Source of the DNA: Myxocyprinus asiaticus
Lineage: Eukaryota > Chordata > Actinopteri > Cypriniformes > Catostomidae
DNA length: 64,000 bases
Direction: 5' to 3'
Assembly: GCF_019703515.2 (NCBI RefSeq)
Contig: NC_059346.1
Span: forward strand, 49,583,501 to 49,647,500
The translations under genes and the position numbers were made by a program. A model generated the notes under the pieces. It saw only the letters and a list, made by a program, of their open reading frames with translations. It did no database searches and was not told the DNA's origin. Below are positions 32,368 through 43,299 of the stretch, piece after piece (positions within the stretch are counted from its first letter, which is position 1; every line of letters starts with the position of its first letter).

Positions 32368-34288
32368 ACGAAAAGCAAAAGGAAAACAAACAAAAATACA
32401 CAAAACAAAGACCCAACAGGCAAGTAGTAAACTAATAAACCAAGCAAAATTGAAACTAAACTTAACAGTTTAGTGTGATCATCATGCATTTTGGTAGTAT
32501 GGAAAAGAGCAGCTTTGACAATAACAAGCTCCTTTTGTGTTCTACGGGAAAAGTTTCAGAGCATTTTCAGTGCAACCCCGTGTCCACAAGCATGGATGTT
32601 GTATTTTGGCTTTGCTACACGCAACGCATAAATTAATTTTATTTAAACCAACTGATCTCAGTTCAGGAGACTCTGTGCTGTCAGTGAAGGGTTAAACTTT
32701 TGACGCACGGAGTTATGTGACCAAACAACATGGCACCGAACACAGCAGAGTTTGCGTTTGTTTGAAACACCAACAAACTACATCTGGTAAGAAACGTAAT
32801 TACATTTTTACATTGAAACCTGTTTGAGTTAACATTAGAGTCTCTAGTTTCATTCGATATGCAGTTTTTTTTATATGAGTGATTTATCGCGAAACGGCAT
32901 GCTGCTAAACACAATGAACACGTACGTGGACTGCATGCTCAGTTTCATTTAAAATACCCTATATTCACTGAGCATTATCACAATGAGAATTAATGGATGC
33001 ATCCAAAAACTGGAAAATGTTGCTTTCAGAGGTTGTATATGGAGTTAGAATGAAAATAAGGTGCATTTCAAATTGTTCTGAGACCAGTGCAGACAGACAG
33101 CACACTGAAGGTTAAGTCTATCACTAAATAGGGAGCAAGGGAGCATCCTATAGCTCTCTATAAGTGTATTCAATCCAAACTTCCTATTTAAAGTTAAGTT
33201 GCAGGCTACAGATGATGTCTGGACCACTCAACATGTTTGGCAGACATGGGACAATGGTAATCATTACACAGATTCAGAATTTGTAATGTATACATTTATT
33301 TTAATATGGTTGGCAGTGATTGGATGATGCCGGCCAATACTTTGAATCAGAATTAATTATGCAAATTTCTGATGTAATGTCAGTAACATCTCAAAAACAT
33401 GAAAAAACAACACTCCTGGAAGCATATGAAACAATTTGATATAAAAATCGGACATTCTATAGCTTGGTATTATTTAGAATTTCACAACTTAGTCCCACTG
33501 TCCACATATGTGGACATTAATTTTTAGGAAAACTATTTGGTCTACAAAAATGTTTTTTTGCATGTTTTGCATGTGATTTTTGCCAAAGAATCTTAGATAA
33601 TTTAGACAAACTGTTTCTACCTACAGTAATCATTTAGATGTTGAATTTAAAATCACCTTTCTGAAAATCTGATGGGACAGTCCCCCCTTAGTTTGAATGG
33701 GCACAACACTCCTGGTGTCTTTACAATCATGCTATACATTCTATATTCTATCTGTTTCTCATTTTCTGAGCAGAGGCACGTACAGATACTGTGAGGAACT
33801 TCTGAGAGGCTTCACATAGACACAAACTTTTGCCCATCTCTCCAAAACCTTCATCATCACAGCAGCACACACCTGTCCCCGATCAGTGGCTTATGACCAA
33901 GCTGAAAATTTATATTTTTATCAGAGAGAAAAAAGGCAAACTTCGGATCAACAGCGTTCTGCCTTCCAATTTGCTGCACCCCATCTGCCATGGAATCAAT
34001 CAGAGGACGGAGGATGGCGGTGCAGTGCTGTAGTGTGTGTGTGTGTGTAAGAGGGAGAGACTTGTCTTCCGCCTCCTCCTCTAAGTCACACACGTTCTCT
34101 CTTTCACACTTTCTCTCTATATTACCCCCCGTCTCTCCAATCTGGCTTGATGAATAAGGCTATAGTGCAGCGACTTCTGTCTTCATGCTGAATCACTGTT
34201 ACACACACACAGGTCAGATTGCCCTGGTCTATGTAGCATCAGAACACTCTTCATGTGTTCTTTTCAATTACACTTAAAGGTAAAGTGT
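32368..34288. other. Intronic, no gene recognised
   Basis: AT-rich. The overlapping plus and minus ORFs at 33830-34093 lack splice sites or protein similarity that I can recognise. A short GT run is at 34035-34049. Confidence 0.4.
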
Positions 34289-34316
34289 ATTATATATATA
34301 TATATATATATATATA
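34289..34316. repeat. (TA)n microsatellite
   Basis: Pure TA array bordering the Tc1-type end at 34315. Confidence 0.9.
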
Positions 34317-34700
34317 CACTACCGGTCAAAAGTTTTGAAACACTTACTCATTCTTTATTATAATTTTTTTTTTTTCACATTTCATTATAATAGTAGTCAT
34401 CAAAACTATGGAATAACATAAATAGAACTATGGGAATTATGTTGTGACTAAACAAAATCCAAAATAAATCAAAACTGTGTTTTATTTTAGCATCTTCAAA
34501 GTAGTCACCCTTTGCCTAGAATTTGCAGACATTTTCTCAACCAATTTCTTGAGGTATCACCCTGGGATGCTTTTTAAACAGTATTGAAGGAGTCCCCGTC
34601 TATGTTGGGCATTTATTGGCTGCTTTTCTTTATTATTTGGTCCAAGTCAACAATTTCAAAAACTTTTTTTTTTTATAAATAAAATGTTAGTTTTATAATG
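34315..34700. mobile_element. One-ended Tc1-like fragment (ctaccggtcaaaag)
   Basis: The left end acactaccggtcaaaagttt is a well-known fish Tc1 terminus. The following sequence (ccctttgcctagaatttgc) corresponds to the subterminal and 3' transposase region. The opposite end is absent, the sequence fading into T-rich DNA and the next TA array. Confidence 0.65.
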
Positions 34701-34706
34701 AAATAA

Positions 34707-34710
<4 letters not shown>

Positions 34711-34765
<55 letters not shown>
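34711..34765. repeat. (TA)n microsatellite, left of the broken Tc1
   Basis: About 27 TA units, paired with a similar array at 37829-37883 on the other side of the composite element. Confidence 0.9.
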
Positions 34766-34768
<3 letters not shown>

Positions 34769-34814
34769 TTGAAGTCAGAAGTTTTCATTTACCTTAGCCA
34801 AATATATTTTAACT

Positions 34815-35048
34815 CAGTTTCCCTATCTGTCACTCACTCGATGTTGTGTCGATGTAGTGACACTAGGGGTCACTCTTGGGAGCCCGAGAAACCTCTGGTC
34901 TTTGATAAAAGGCCAATGAAAATTGGCGAGTGGTATTTGCATGCCACTCTCCCGGACATACGGGTATAAAAGGAGCTGGTATGCAACCACTCATTCAGAT
35001 TTTCTCTTCGGAGCCGAACGGTCATGCTCATGCCGTTCATCTTTTTAA
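34815..35048 (+). promoter_or_regulatory. DIRS terminal repeat and promoter, copy 2
   Basis: Contains the palindromic block gtgtcgatgtagtgacac and a TATA box (tataaaa, 34965-34971) about 79 bases before the gag ATG at 35050. Same arrangement as in the two other copies. Confidence 0.65.
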
Positions 35049-35049
35049 A

Positions 35050-36494
35050 GATGCCTTTCCGATTGTGTGTTATTCCTGGTTGCGGTCGTTATCTCTCAAC
35101 TTCGGATGGTCATGATCGCTGTCTTTCATGTCTGGGTGCGACCCACACGGAGGCAGCGTTTGTGGATGGTTCATGTTCTGACATGGCAACGTTGCGGTCG
35201 CGGTTTGCTTTCATAAGAAAGCAAGCCACCCCAGCGGCTCCCCGCCTCGGTCCTTCTACCTACGGGTATTTTTGGGGACCCCAATGGGATCGTCTCCGCC
35301 GGGTATCCCCCCGCAGACCTCCCATTCCCCAGCATGCTCATCTGCCCCAATCGGGCTTCTGAATGAGTTCGCCGGCTCGTCTCATGGTGAGTCTGGCTTC
35401 TTGTTCGGAGCCCACGAAGATGATGAGCTCTCGAGCGCAGCATCGGAGAGCGGGCTTGTCCAGTCGGACACAGAAGCCTTAGCTGGGCTTCCCCCTTCAG
35501 GGACGATTGCCCAGTCACAGGCCGATGCCGAAATGACGGACATGCTTTCCCGGGCAGCCGCAAGCGTCGGGTTAGAGTGGAACCCTCCGCTCTCCTCTGA
35601 ACCCTCACGGCTTGATGATTGGTTTCTGGGCTCGCAGCCACGCCCTGCTCCAGTGCCATTCTTCCCGGAAGTGCATGAGGAGCTGACGAAGTCGTGGGAG
35701 GCACCTTTTACTGCCCAGCCCCGATTCCGCAGTTCCCCTGCTCTCACTACCCTCGATGGCGGGGCGGCCAGGGGCTACACGGCGATTCCCCCGGTGGATA
35801 AGGCACTTGCGGTGCACCTATGCCCGCAGAGCGCCGCCACCTGGCGTGGACGCCTAAGCTCCCGTCCAAGCCCTGTAGGCTCACGTTGTCCCTGACGGCT
35901 AAGGCCTACAGTGCTGCTGGACAAGCCGCCTCTGCCCTGCATGCCATGGCTCTCCTGCAGGTCCACCAAGCCAAGGCGCTGAAAGAACTGCACGAGGGTA
36001 GTTCTGCCCCAGATTTGATGCAGGAACTGCGCTCGGCGACCGACCTCACTCTTCGAGTGACGAAGGTCACGGCGCGGTCTCTCGGGCAGACGATGGCCAC
36101 ACTAGTGGTCCAGGAGCACCACCTTTGGCTCAACCTGGTCGAGATGGGCGAGGCCGACAAGACATGGTTCCTTGCTGCCCCCATTTCCCAGGCGGGCCTA
36201 TTCGGCGACACCATCAAGGACTTTGCTCATCAGTTCTTGACGGTGAAGCAGCAGACGGAGGCAATCCGGCACATCCCGCACCCCATCTGCTCGTCGCCAA
36301 GGGTGTCCCCCTGCGGTGACTGCACAGGCTCCACTGCAGCCCACCCCTCCGGCCCGGCCCCGGCGTGGAGCCCACCTCAGGAAGCCGACGCCACCCATCT
36401 CACAGCCGGCACTGAAGAACCCACGGAGGTCATCAAAGCGCCCCTGAGACGGGCGACCCAGGGTCGAGGGAACCTACTCACATGGAGCTGGTAA
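35050..36494 (+). pseudogene. DIRS gag-like gene, copy 2, best preserved
   Basis: The start MPFRLCVIPGCGRYLSTSDG is followed by HDRCLSCLGATHTEAAF, a Cys/His-rich potential zinc-binding region. A frameshift near 35270 leads into GFLFGAHEDDELSSAASESG, SRLDDWFLGSQPRPAPVPFF and EVHEELTKSWEAPF (to 35895). A second frameshift leads to 35820-36494: ALHAMALLQVHQAKALKELH, LVVQEHHLWLNLVEMGEAD and GLFGDTIKDFAHQFLTVKQQ, ending in a Pro/Ala-rich tail and TWSW-stop. Function by family: nucleic-acid-binding structural protein. Two frameshifts make it inactive. Confidence 0.75.
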
Positions 36495-36885
36495 GAAGAC
36501 CACTCCATCCCCCAGTGGAGGGCGGGGTGGAAAATCATTTGTTGCCTTTTTGTTTGATTTCGCTGCATGCCCAAGTGGCTGCGGTACCCAACAATTCAGC
36601 AAAAGAGCGGCTTCCTTCCTCCCTGGGTCACAAATCCAGTGTGTACGGTCGTCACCACGACTACCGTCCACAGACTTTTTCTTGAAGGATTGGCACTCCA
36701 GCGGTGGCCTTTCCGCCCCTGAGTGCCCAGCTGTGGCACACAGCCACCCCCGATGTGGCAGTCCCCACGGGTTACGAGGACAGGCCTCTTCCTCCCCCAT
36801 CCCAGGCTGTTCCGAGGGTGGTCACAAGGATCCAGGTAAGTGCTTCGATGTCCCTAGACTTAGCACGGCCACGACGTGCATCAGT

Positions 36886-37446
36886 CCCTCCTGCAGCAAA
36901 GAACACTCACAACATGATGCTTCCTCCCCCATGCTTCATGGTTGGGATAGTGTTCTACGGCTTGCAAGCCTCACCCTTTTTCCTCCAAACATAACAATGG
37001 TCATTATGGCCAAACAGTTCAATTTTTGTTTCATCAGACCAAAGGACATTTCTCCAAAAAGTAAGATCTTTGTCCCCATATGCACTTGCAAACTGTAGTC
37101 TGGCTTTTTTATGGCGGTTTTGTAGCAGTGGCTTCTTCCTTACTGAGCAGCCTTTCAGGTTATGTCAATATAGTTCTTGTTTTTCTGTGGATATAGATAC
37201 TTGTCTACCTGTTTCCTCCAGCATCTTCACAAGGTCCTTTGCTATTGTTCTGGGATTGATCTGCATTTTTTGCACCAAACTACGTTCATCTCTAGGAGAC
37301 AGAATGCATCTCCTTCCTGAGTGGTATGATGGCTGTGTGGTCCCATGGTGTTTATACTTGCGTACTATTGTTTGTACAGATAAACGTGATACCTTCAGGC
37401 ATTTGGAAATTGCTCCCAAGGATGATACAGACTTGTGGAGGTCCAC
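36886..37446 (-). pseudogene. Tc1 transposase, 5' half
   Basis: The helix-turn-helix part (37446-37165) reads SVSSLGAISKCLKVSRLSVQ and GRRCILSPRDERSLVQKM. In other frames to the left follow AYGDKDLTFWRNVLWSDETK (first catalytic Asp) and KHGGGSIML, then a stop and the DIRS junction. The second Asp and the Glu are missing. Confidence 0.8.
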
Positions 37447-37825
37447 AATTTTTTTCTGAGGTCTTGGTTGATTTCTTTTGATTCTCCCACGTCAAGCAAA
37501 GAGGCACTGAGTTTGAAGGCAGGCCTCCTATCAGAAGCTACTTGTCTAAAGGCTTGACATCATTTTCTGAAATATTCCAAGCTGCTAAAAGGCAAAGTTA
37601 ACCTAGTGTATGTAAACTTCTGACCCACTGTAATTGTGATATAGTCAATTATAAGTGAAACAATCTGTCTGTAAACAATTTTTGTAAAAATTACTCGTGT
37701 CATGCACAAAGAAGATGTCCTAAATGACTTGCCAAAACTATAGTTTGCTAATATGAAATCTGTGGAGTGGTTAAAAAAATGAGTTTTAATGATTTCAACC
37801 TAAGTGTATGTAAACTTCTTACTTC

Positions 37826-37828
<3 letters not shown>

Positions 37829-37883
<55 letters not shown>
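37829..37883. repeat. (TA)n microsatellite, right of the broken Tc1
   Basis: About 27 TA units; same size as the left array. Tc1 elements insert at TA, so the element probably landed inside one longer array. Confidence 0.9.
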
Positions 37884-37886
<3 letters not shown>

Positions 37887-38032
37887 GCAGAGATAACTTT
37901 ATTTGTAGTTAACATTCTCTCTAACATGGAAATTGTAAACACTGTGGCTCTGTGAATGAATCAAAACATTGCTCTGTTTGTTTGAGCAGCCAGACACAGC
38001 AACATTGATTCAACCAATGTTGATGAATCAAT

Positions 38033-38714
38033 AGCTGCATTTCCACTATCATACCAGTGTGAGCCAGGGCTATCAACTGCTCAGCTGGGGCCAATAGCCT
38101 CGGACCTCGAACCACGAGACCAAAATCAATTTGCATTCCCACCATCGGGCCAGTAGCCCCGATGCGTTGCTCTAAACCCGCCCTTAATATGCAGCCCTGG
38201 TGCCAACGTCACACCCCCTGCCCATTTCACAATCAAGAGGGAAACTCAAGCTGAGGTATCAGACCCTGGAGACTAGATAGCCCTCTAAATAAACACAAAT
38301 TTGTAACATTTTTATTTGTATTTTTCACGAACCTGTACCGTTGTGCACTGGATACGTTAGGCAGACACCGTCGATCTGACATTGCACATTTTCATCATCC
38401 AAATATTTTGAAGAGCTTTGATTTCGTCTACTGACCAGTACTGACGATTCTCCATTCTCTGTTGATCTGTTGAGGTAAGCTGGTTGCTAGATTTGAAATT
38501 TTGGGAAATTACTATCTTTGTGCTGAATCACTGACCTGACTCAGTGAAACTCTGCCATTGAAACTGACCAGCCTCAACCCCCTGTTGGCTTTCTTTGGCC
38601 CAAGGTTAATCGGTGGAGGAGGTACAATGTAGCCCTGGAAGTGACAGTGGGAACATAACTGTCCTTGGCACGCACTAGCAGGCCCTCATTTGGCCCTATA
38701 GTGGAAACGCGGCT
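38033..38714. mobile_element. MITE with agctgcatttccactat termini
   Basis: Left agctgcatttccactat; right atagtggaaacgcggct; inverted with three mismatches. The subterminal parts carry GC-rich gcccagt/gggcc type repeats (gggccagtagcccc). Non-coding, 682 bp. Confidence 0.7.
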
Positions 38715-39351
38715 AATTATATGTAACCCTAATCAAGATGCTAACATTACATAACTTTTACAATGTGACTATGTGCACTAGGTGTTAATAGCACCTGCCA
38801 CACAGCATTGCTATTTGCACTCCAATAGTCAAGTAAAAATACAGAAATCAAAGACAAACTGTGCCCCCAAGTGCGCTGCAGTAGTGTATTGTGTAAATAC
38901 GGTGTGGATGTGCTTTCATCAAGTGTACTTCCATGGCTCGATGTCCCAGTTTTTCCCATCCTGTTTCCTGTCTCCACTCTTAATATTTCCTTTAATACCT
39001 CTTATAATAATAAATAAAAATGCAAATAAAGGTTGATTTCCTCACAGTGATTAAACATGGTTTTACTAATATGGCAATAAGCATATTTTTTGGCAGGGGC
39101 CTTAGTTTTAATGCAATTAACCATGGTGTTATTACATTAATATGGTGTTTATATAGTAACCATGATTAATTTTGTGGTTACTATGATTTTACTACAAAAT
39201 ACCATTGTGAAACTATGGTTTTGTAGTAAAACCATGGTTAATTTTTGTAAGGGAAGGTTTAGAGTTAGGTTAAGGGGTAGGGGTTGGTTTAGGGTGTCTA
39301 TGGGACTCTAAATAAACACAATAAACATGCTGCAGTGATGCCCCTATACTG
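38715..39351. other. Intronic, with a dispersed ggttaggg-type repeat
   Basis: Contains several copies of accatggtt/aaccatggt motifs (39110-39240) forming small inverted repeats and a tagggttagg-type stretch (39250-39290). No exon. Confidence 0.4.
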
Positions 39352-40915
39352 TATGTTATGTTGCAGCCTTATGCTAAAATGATTTTAATATTTTTTTCAC
39401 ATCAATCTACACTCCATACCCCATAATGACAAAGCAAAAACCAGATTTTTGATAACACCGCAAATGTATTAAAAATAAAAAACTGAAATATCACATTGAC
39501 ATAAGTATTCAGACCCTTAACTCAGTACTTAGTTGAAGCACCTTTGGCAGAGATTACAGCCTCAAGTTTTTTGGGTATGATGCGACAAGCTTTGCACACC
39601 TGGATTTGGGGATTTTCTGCCATTCTTCTCTGCAGATCCTCTCAAGCTCTGTCAGGTTGGATGGGGACTGTCGGTGGATAGCCATTTTCAGGTCTATCCA
39701 GAGATGTTCTGGGTTCAAGTCCGGGCTCTGGCTGGGCCACTCAAGGACATTCACAGAGTTGTTCTAAGCCACTCTTGCATTGTCTTGGCTGTGTGCTTAG
39801 GGACATTGTCCTGTTGGAAGTTGAACCTTCGGCCCATTCTGAGGTCCTGAGCACTCTGGACCAGGTTTTCATTAAGGATCTCTCTGTATTTTGCTGCATT
39901 CAGCTTTTCTTCAACCCTGACCAGTCCCCCAGTCCCTGCCGCTGAACACCCCCCCCCCCCCCACAGTATGATGCTACCACCACCATGCTTCACCGTTGGA
40001 TTGGTATTGTGCAGGTGATGAGCGGTGCCTGGTTTCCTCCAGATATGACGCTTGGAACTGATGCCAAACAGTTCAATCTTCATTTCAGCAGACCAGAGAA
40101 TCTTGTTTCTTACAGTCCGAGAGTCCTAGGTGCTTTTTTATGTTTCTTGCACTGAGGAAAGGCTTCCGTCTGGCTACTCTGCCATAAAGCCCAGATCGGA
40201 GGAGTGTTGCAGTGATGGTTGTCCTTGTGCAAGTTTCTCCCATCTCCACACATGATCTCTGGAGCTCAACCAGAGTGACCATCGGGTTCTTGGTCACCTC
40301 TCTTACCAAGGCCCTTCTACCCGATTGCTCAGTTTGGCCGGGCAGCTTTAGGATGAGATCTGGTTGTTCCAAACTTCTTTCATTTAAGAATTATGGAGGC
40401 CACTGTGCTCTTGGGAACCTTCAGTGCAGCCACATTTTTTATTTATTTATTAGCCTTCCCCAGATCGGTGCCTCGACACAATCCTGTCTCTGAGCTCTGC
40501 AGGCAGTTCCTTAGACCTCATGGCTTAGTTTTTGCTCTGATATGCATTTTCAGCTGTGAGACCTTATATAGACAGGTATGTGCCTTTCCAAATCATGTCC
40601 AATCAATTGAATGTTCCACAGGTGGACTCCAATCAAAGTGTAGAAACATCTCAAAGATGATCCAGAGAAATGGGATTCACCTGAGCTAAATTTCAAGTGT
40701 CCTAGCAAAGGGTCTGAATACTTATGTCAAAGTGATATTTCAGTTTTGTCTTTTTAACAAATTTGCAAAGTTATCAAAAATCTGGTTTTTGATTTGTCAT
40801 TATGGGGTATGGAGTGTAGATTATTTAAAATATTTAAAGCATTTTAGCATAAGGCTGCAACATAACAAAATGTGAAAAAAATGAAGGGGTCTGAATATTT
40901 TGTGAATGCACTGTA
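39352..40915 (-). mobile_element. Tc1-like element, left outer end missing
   Basis: The right arm ends in gggtctgaatattttgtgaatgcactgta; the left arm starts only at tgttatgttgcagccttatg, so about 30-40 outer bases of the left inverted repeat are lost. The inner parts pair well (ccccataatgacaaagcaaa against tttgtcattatgggg). The inner direct repeat aagtattcagaccctt is present on both sides, as in IR/DR Tc1 elements. Confidence 0.85.
39554..40372 (-). pseudogene. Tc1 transposase, three frames
   Basis: Minus strand: DNA-binding part in 40372-40085 (KLPGQTEQSGRRALVREVTK, TTITATLLRSGLYGRVARRK), then 40083-39751 ([40 protein letters not shown]) and 39754-39554 (VLEWPSQSPDLNPEHLW). The last block lacks the Ile usually found between Pro and the catalytic Glu, an in-frame codon loss. 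A 13-C tract at 39951-39963 adds a local insertion of glycines and probably a frame change. Inactive. Confidence 0.85.
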
Positions 40916-43060
40916 TCTGCCACTATTTGCACTGGGGTGCAAACAGCATCTAACACTATTTGCACTTAGCTGCTGCTTAACGTTTACTGAAGCTTCCTGG
41001 TTACCATTCAGATAAGAATAAAAACATCCTGAGCCCTGAATTCTGATTTTTAATCTAAACAAATACAAATTAATTTTACAACATAATAATACCTTTATCT
41101 CTTTATTCAGACACCATCTGTAACCAAGAAGCCTAAGAAGAATGTAATTTCCCTCCGCTCATTGTGTACTGTTGCCTGATATTCAGCAGCATTCAGTCAC
41201 ATCACTGGCAATGACAGGAAAGGCCAGGTTACCAAATGAAGAAAAACTAACCTCTGGCTAGAGGCAACAGTACTTCAACTGATTGTTCTACAATTGAAAT
41301 GTCACCAAGACTTAGAGTTAAAGGTCTTTTCAAATATGAAGTGACTGTTTACTTTCAGTTAAGAATCAGTCAGGCATCCGCAGGGCTTCAGTCAAACAGG
41401 CGTGAAAGTAGAGATGCAGAGTGTGTAAAATTAATGTGGAATTATGCTGCGGTGTATGTATGCTACCAGAGTCTAAGAGGTTACAGCAAGTGTTAAGTAT
41501 ATTCAGGTATGTTACTCTTGCATTCACGATGGTTGCATACATTTTTGAAAATGCATAATGCAGGGTGCCTTGCGCATATCACGGTTATAACACCCTGACT
41601 TTGATTTGGCGGATAAAAGTTTTAAAATTATAAATAATGTTCAAATTACACTGCTAGAAGTTTTTAAGATTTACTAACGTTTTTACTTTATGCACCACAA
41701 AAATTATCATAATTAATTTTAAGTCAGAAGCTGAAAGCAAATTCAAAGAAGACATTCATTTTATCTCATTGTATTTATTAAATGCAAGTTTTATGTTTTT
41801 AATACACAAATTGCTAGGGATACAAAAAGAGACACATCACTGACCCTTTCAAGTAAATATAACCAGTGGCTGATCATATTATTTCTGTTGTTAGCTCTGT
41901 TAATATCCAGACTGATCACACTGTGAATTTGGCAACAGTACAGTAGGTTGACAGTTTTGCTGCTGAAATCGGTCTGTGCCAATCAAAAATTGTAATCACT
42001 GCCCCAAGTAGTGGAAGATGTAAGTGTTGTTGAACGTATGGGCATGTGCAAGTTCCAGTTTTTGGGTGAAATGTCCAAAAAGTGAGCTGTATTTTTAAAC
42101 AGGAATCCAATTTCTACCCAAAACCCAAACCCAAATCCTAAACCTAATCATCAGTGTAGTGAAAAGGTCATTTTTGAGCAAAAATGCAACCTCAAAATCA
42201 TGCTCTACATTGTTTATGTCAATACGATTACTTCCTGTTTCCCACGGGACCAGAGCCAGTGGTTGATCTGTAATTTTTTTTTAAGGGGGATGGTGTAGTC
42301 AAAGTTGTTGTTTTGTTTTGTTTTGTTTTTTTTAGGGGGGGGGGTCTATTACTTATGGGTCATTGACAAATTACACCCAAAATTTAAATGAGAAACCTTT
42401 TAAAAATCTAACACTTACTGTATGTCATATTTTCAGAAATGTCATATTTGTCCAGTTTGGTTTCATACATTTTTGAAAAACCTTTATAGCATTTTCAAAA
42501 AAACAAACAAAAATCTTTCAAATTGTCATGTGGTGTAACTATTAAGTAAAAAGTATTATAATACTTTCTTTGCAACTTGAATGCATGAGAGAATAAACAA
42601 CTTATTCATTAATTTCCAAAAAGTATTCAAACACATTTGTCGAGGAAATAGTTTTTTTATGAATATTATGAATTTTTGAGTCAAAATATCAACTTTTTCT
42701 CAGGGTTACACCACATGAACAAAATGTGCCATTTCATAACCATGTCAAAATAAATAGCATTTGTTTTTTAAACATCTTCCTTTCTACAAATATGAATCAT
42801 ATTTTAAAACAATTGTTTCACTGTTTGTTTGTTTTTAGAAATAACAATAAAATATTATTCTGCACTAGTCATGCCAATTTTTTAATGAGACTATTTTCTT
42901 TTTTCTTTTCTTTCTTTTTTTTCTTTTTTTTTTTTACTGTCTCTGGACACCACATCACATTTTTTACTTTAAGCCCCAGAAAAAATATCAATATGACTAA
43001 ACTCAGCAACTGAAAAATTTTAATCACAGAAGAGGTGTAATCAAGTAAATGGTTTGTGTG
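40916..43060. other. Intronic, no gene recognised
   Basis: A (C/A)-rich aacccaaacccaaatcctaa stretch (about 42119-42140) and poly-T/G tracts (42278-42350) mark a dispersed repeat fragment with unclear ends. A T-rich tract is at 42897-42936. Confidence 0.4.
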
Positions 43061-43100
43061 AACTGCATTTTTTATGTTTTTTTTTTTAATTTTATTTATT

Positions 43101-43131
<31 letters not shown>

Positions 43132-43299
43132 AAATCAACATTTAAACCCCACAACCCTCCTTCCCTGACCAGCCCCCCCCCCCCCCCAAAAAAAAAACAA
43201 CACTGTGGTCAATATACATACATACATATAAAAACATAAATACATATAAATATATATACACATACATACATACATACACACACATAATAATCATACAAA

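Larger units (their letters stand above)
34815..36885 (+). mobile_element. DIRS-type retrotransposon, copy 2, 3'-truncated
   Basis: Begins with tccctatctgtcactcactc, the mirror of the right ends of copies 1 and 3, and ends near 36885 where Tc1 sequence resumes (gcatcagtccctcctgcagc). It holds the terminal/promoter block and gag, and stops shortly after the conserved caggtaagt site before the RT. Thus about 2.07 kb of an element several kilobases longer is left. GC-rich compared with its AT-rich target. Confidence 0.85.
34766..37828 (-). mobile_element. Tc1-like element broken by DIRS copy 2
   Basis: Left end cagttgaagtcagaagtttt (34767) and right end reverse complementing to agttgaagtaagaagttt (37828) are matching inverted ends. 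The right side has a second inner repeat (agtgtatgtaaacttctgac, about 37599-37618), so the arms had the IR/DR plan of Sleeping Beauty-type Tc1 elements. The left arm stops at 34814 where DIRS sequence begins; Tc1 resumes near 36886 inside the transposase gene. The insertion therefore came with loss of about the 3' half of the transposase and the left inner repeat. Confidence 0.85.

Noticed and set aside
33830..34093. Overlapping plus and minus ORFs of 67 and 78 codons
   Set aside because: No splice context, no recognised similarity, and one ends in a GT microsatellite.
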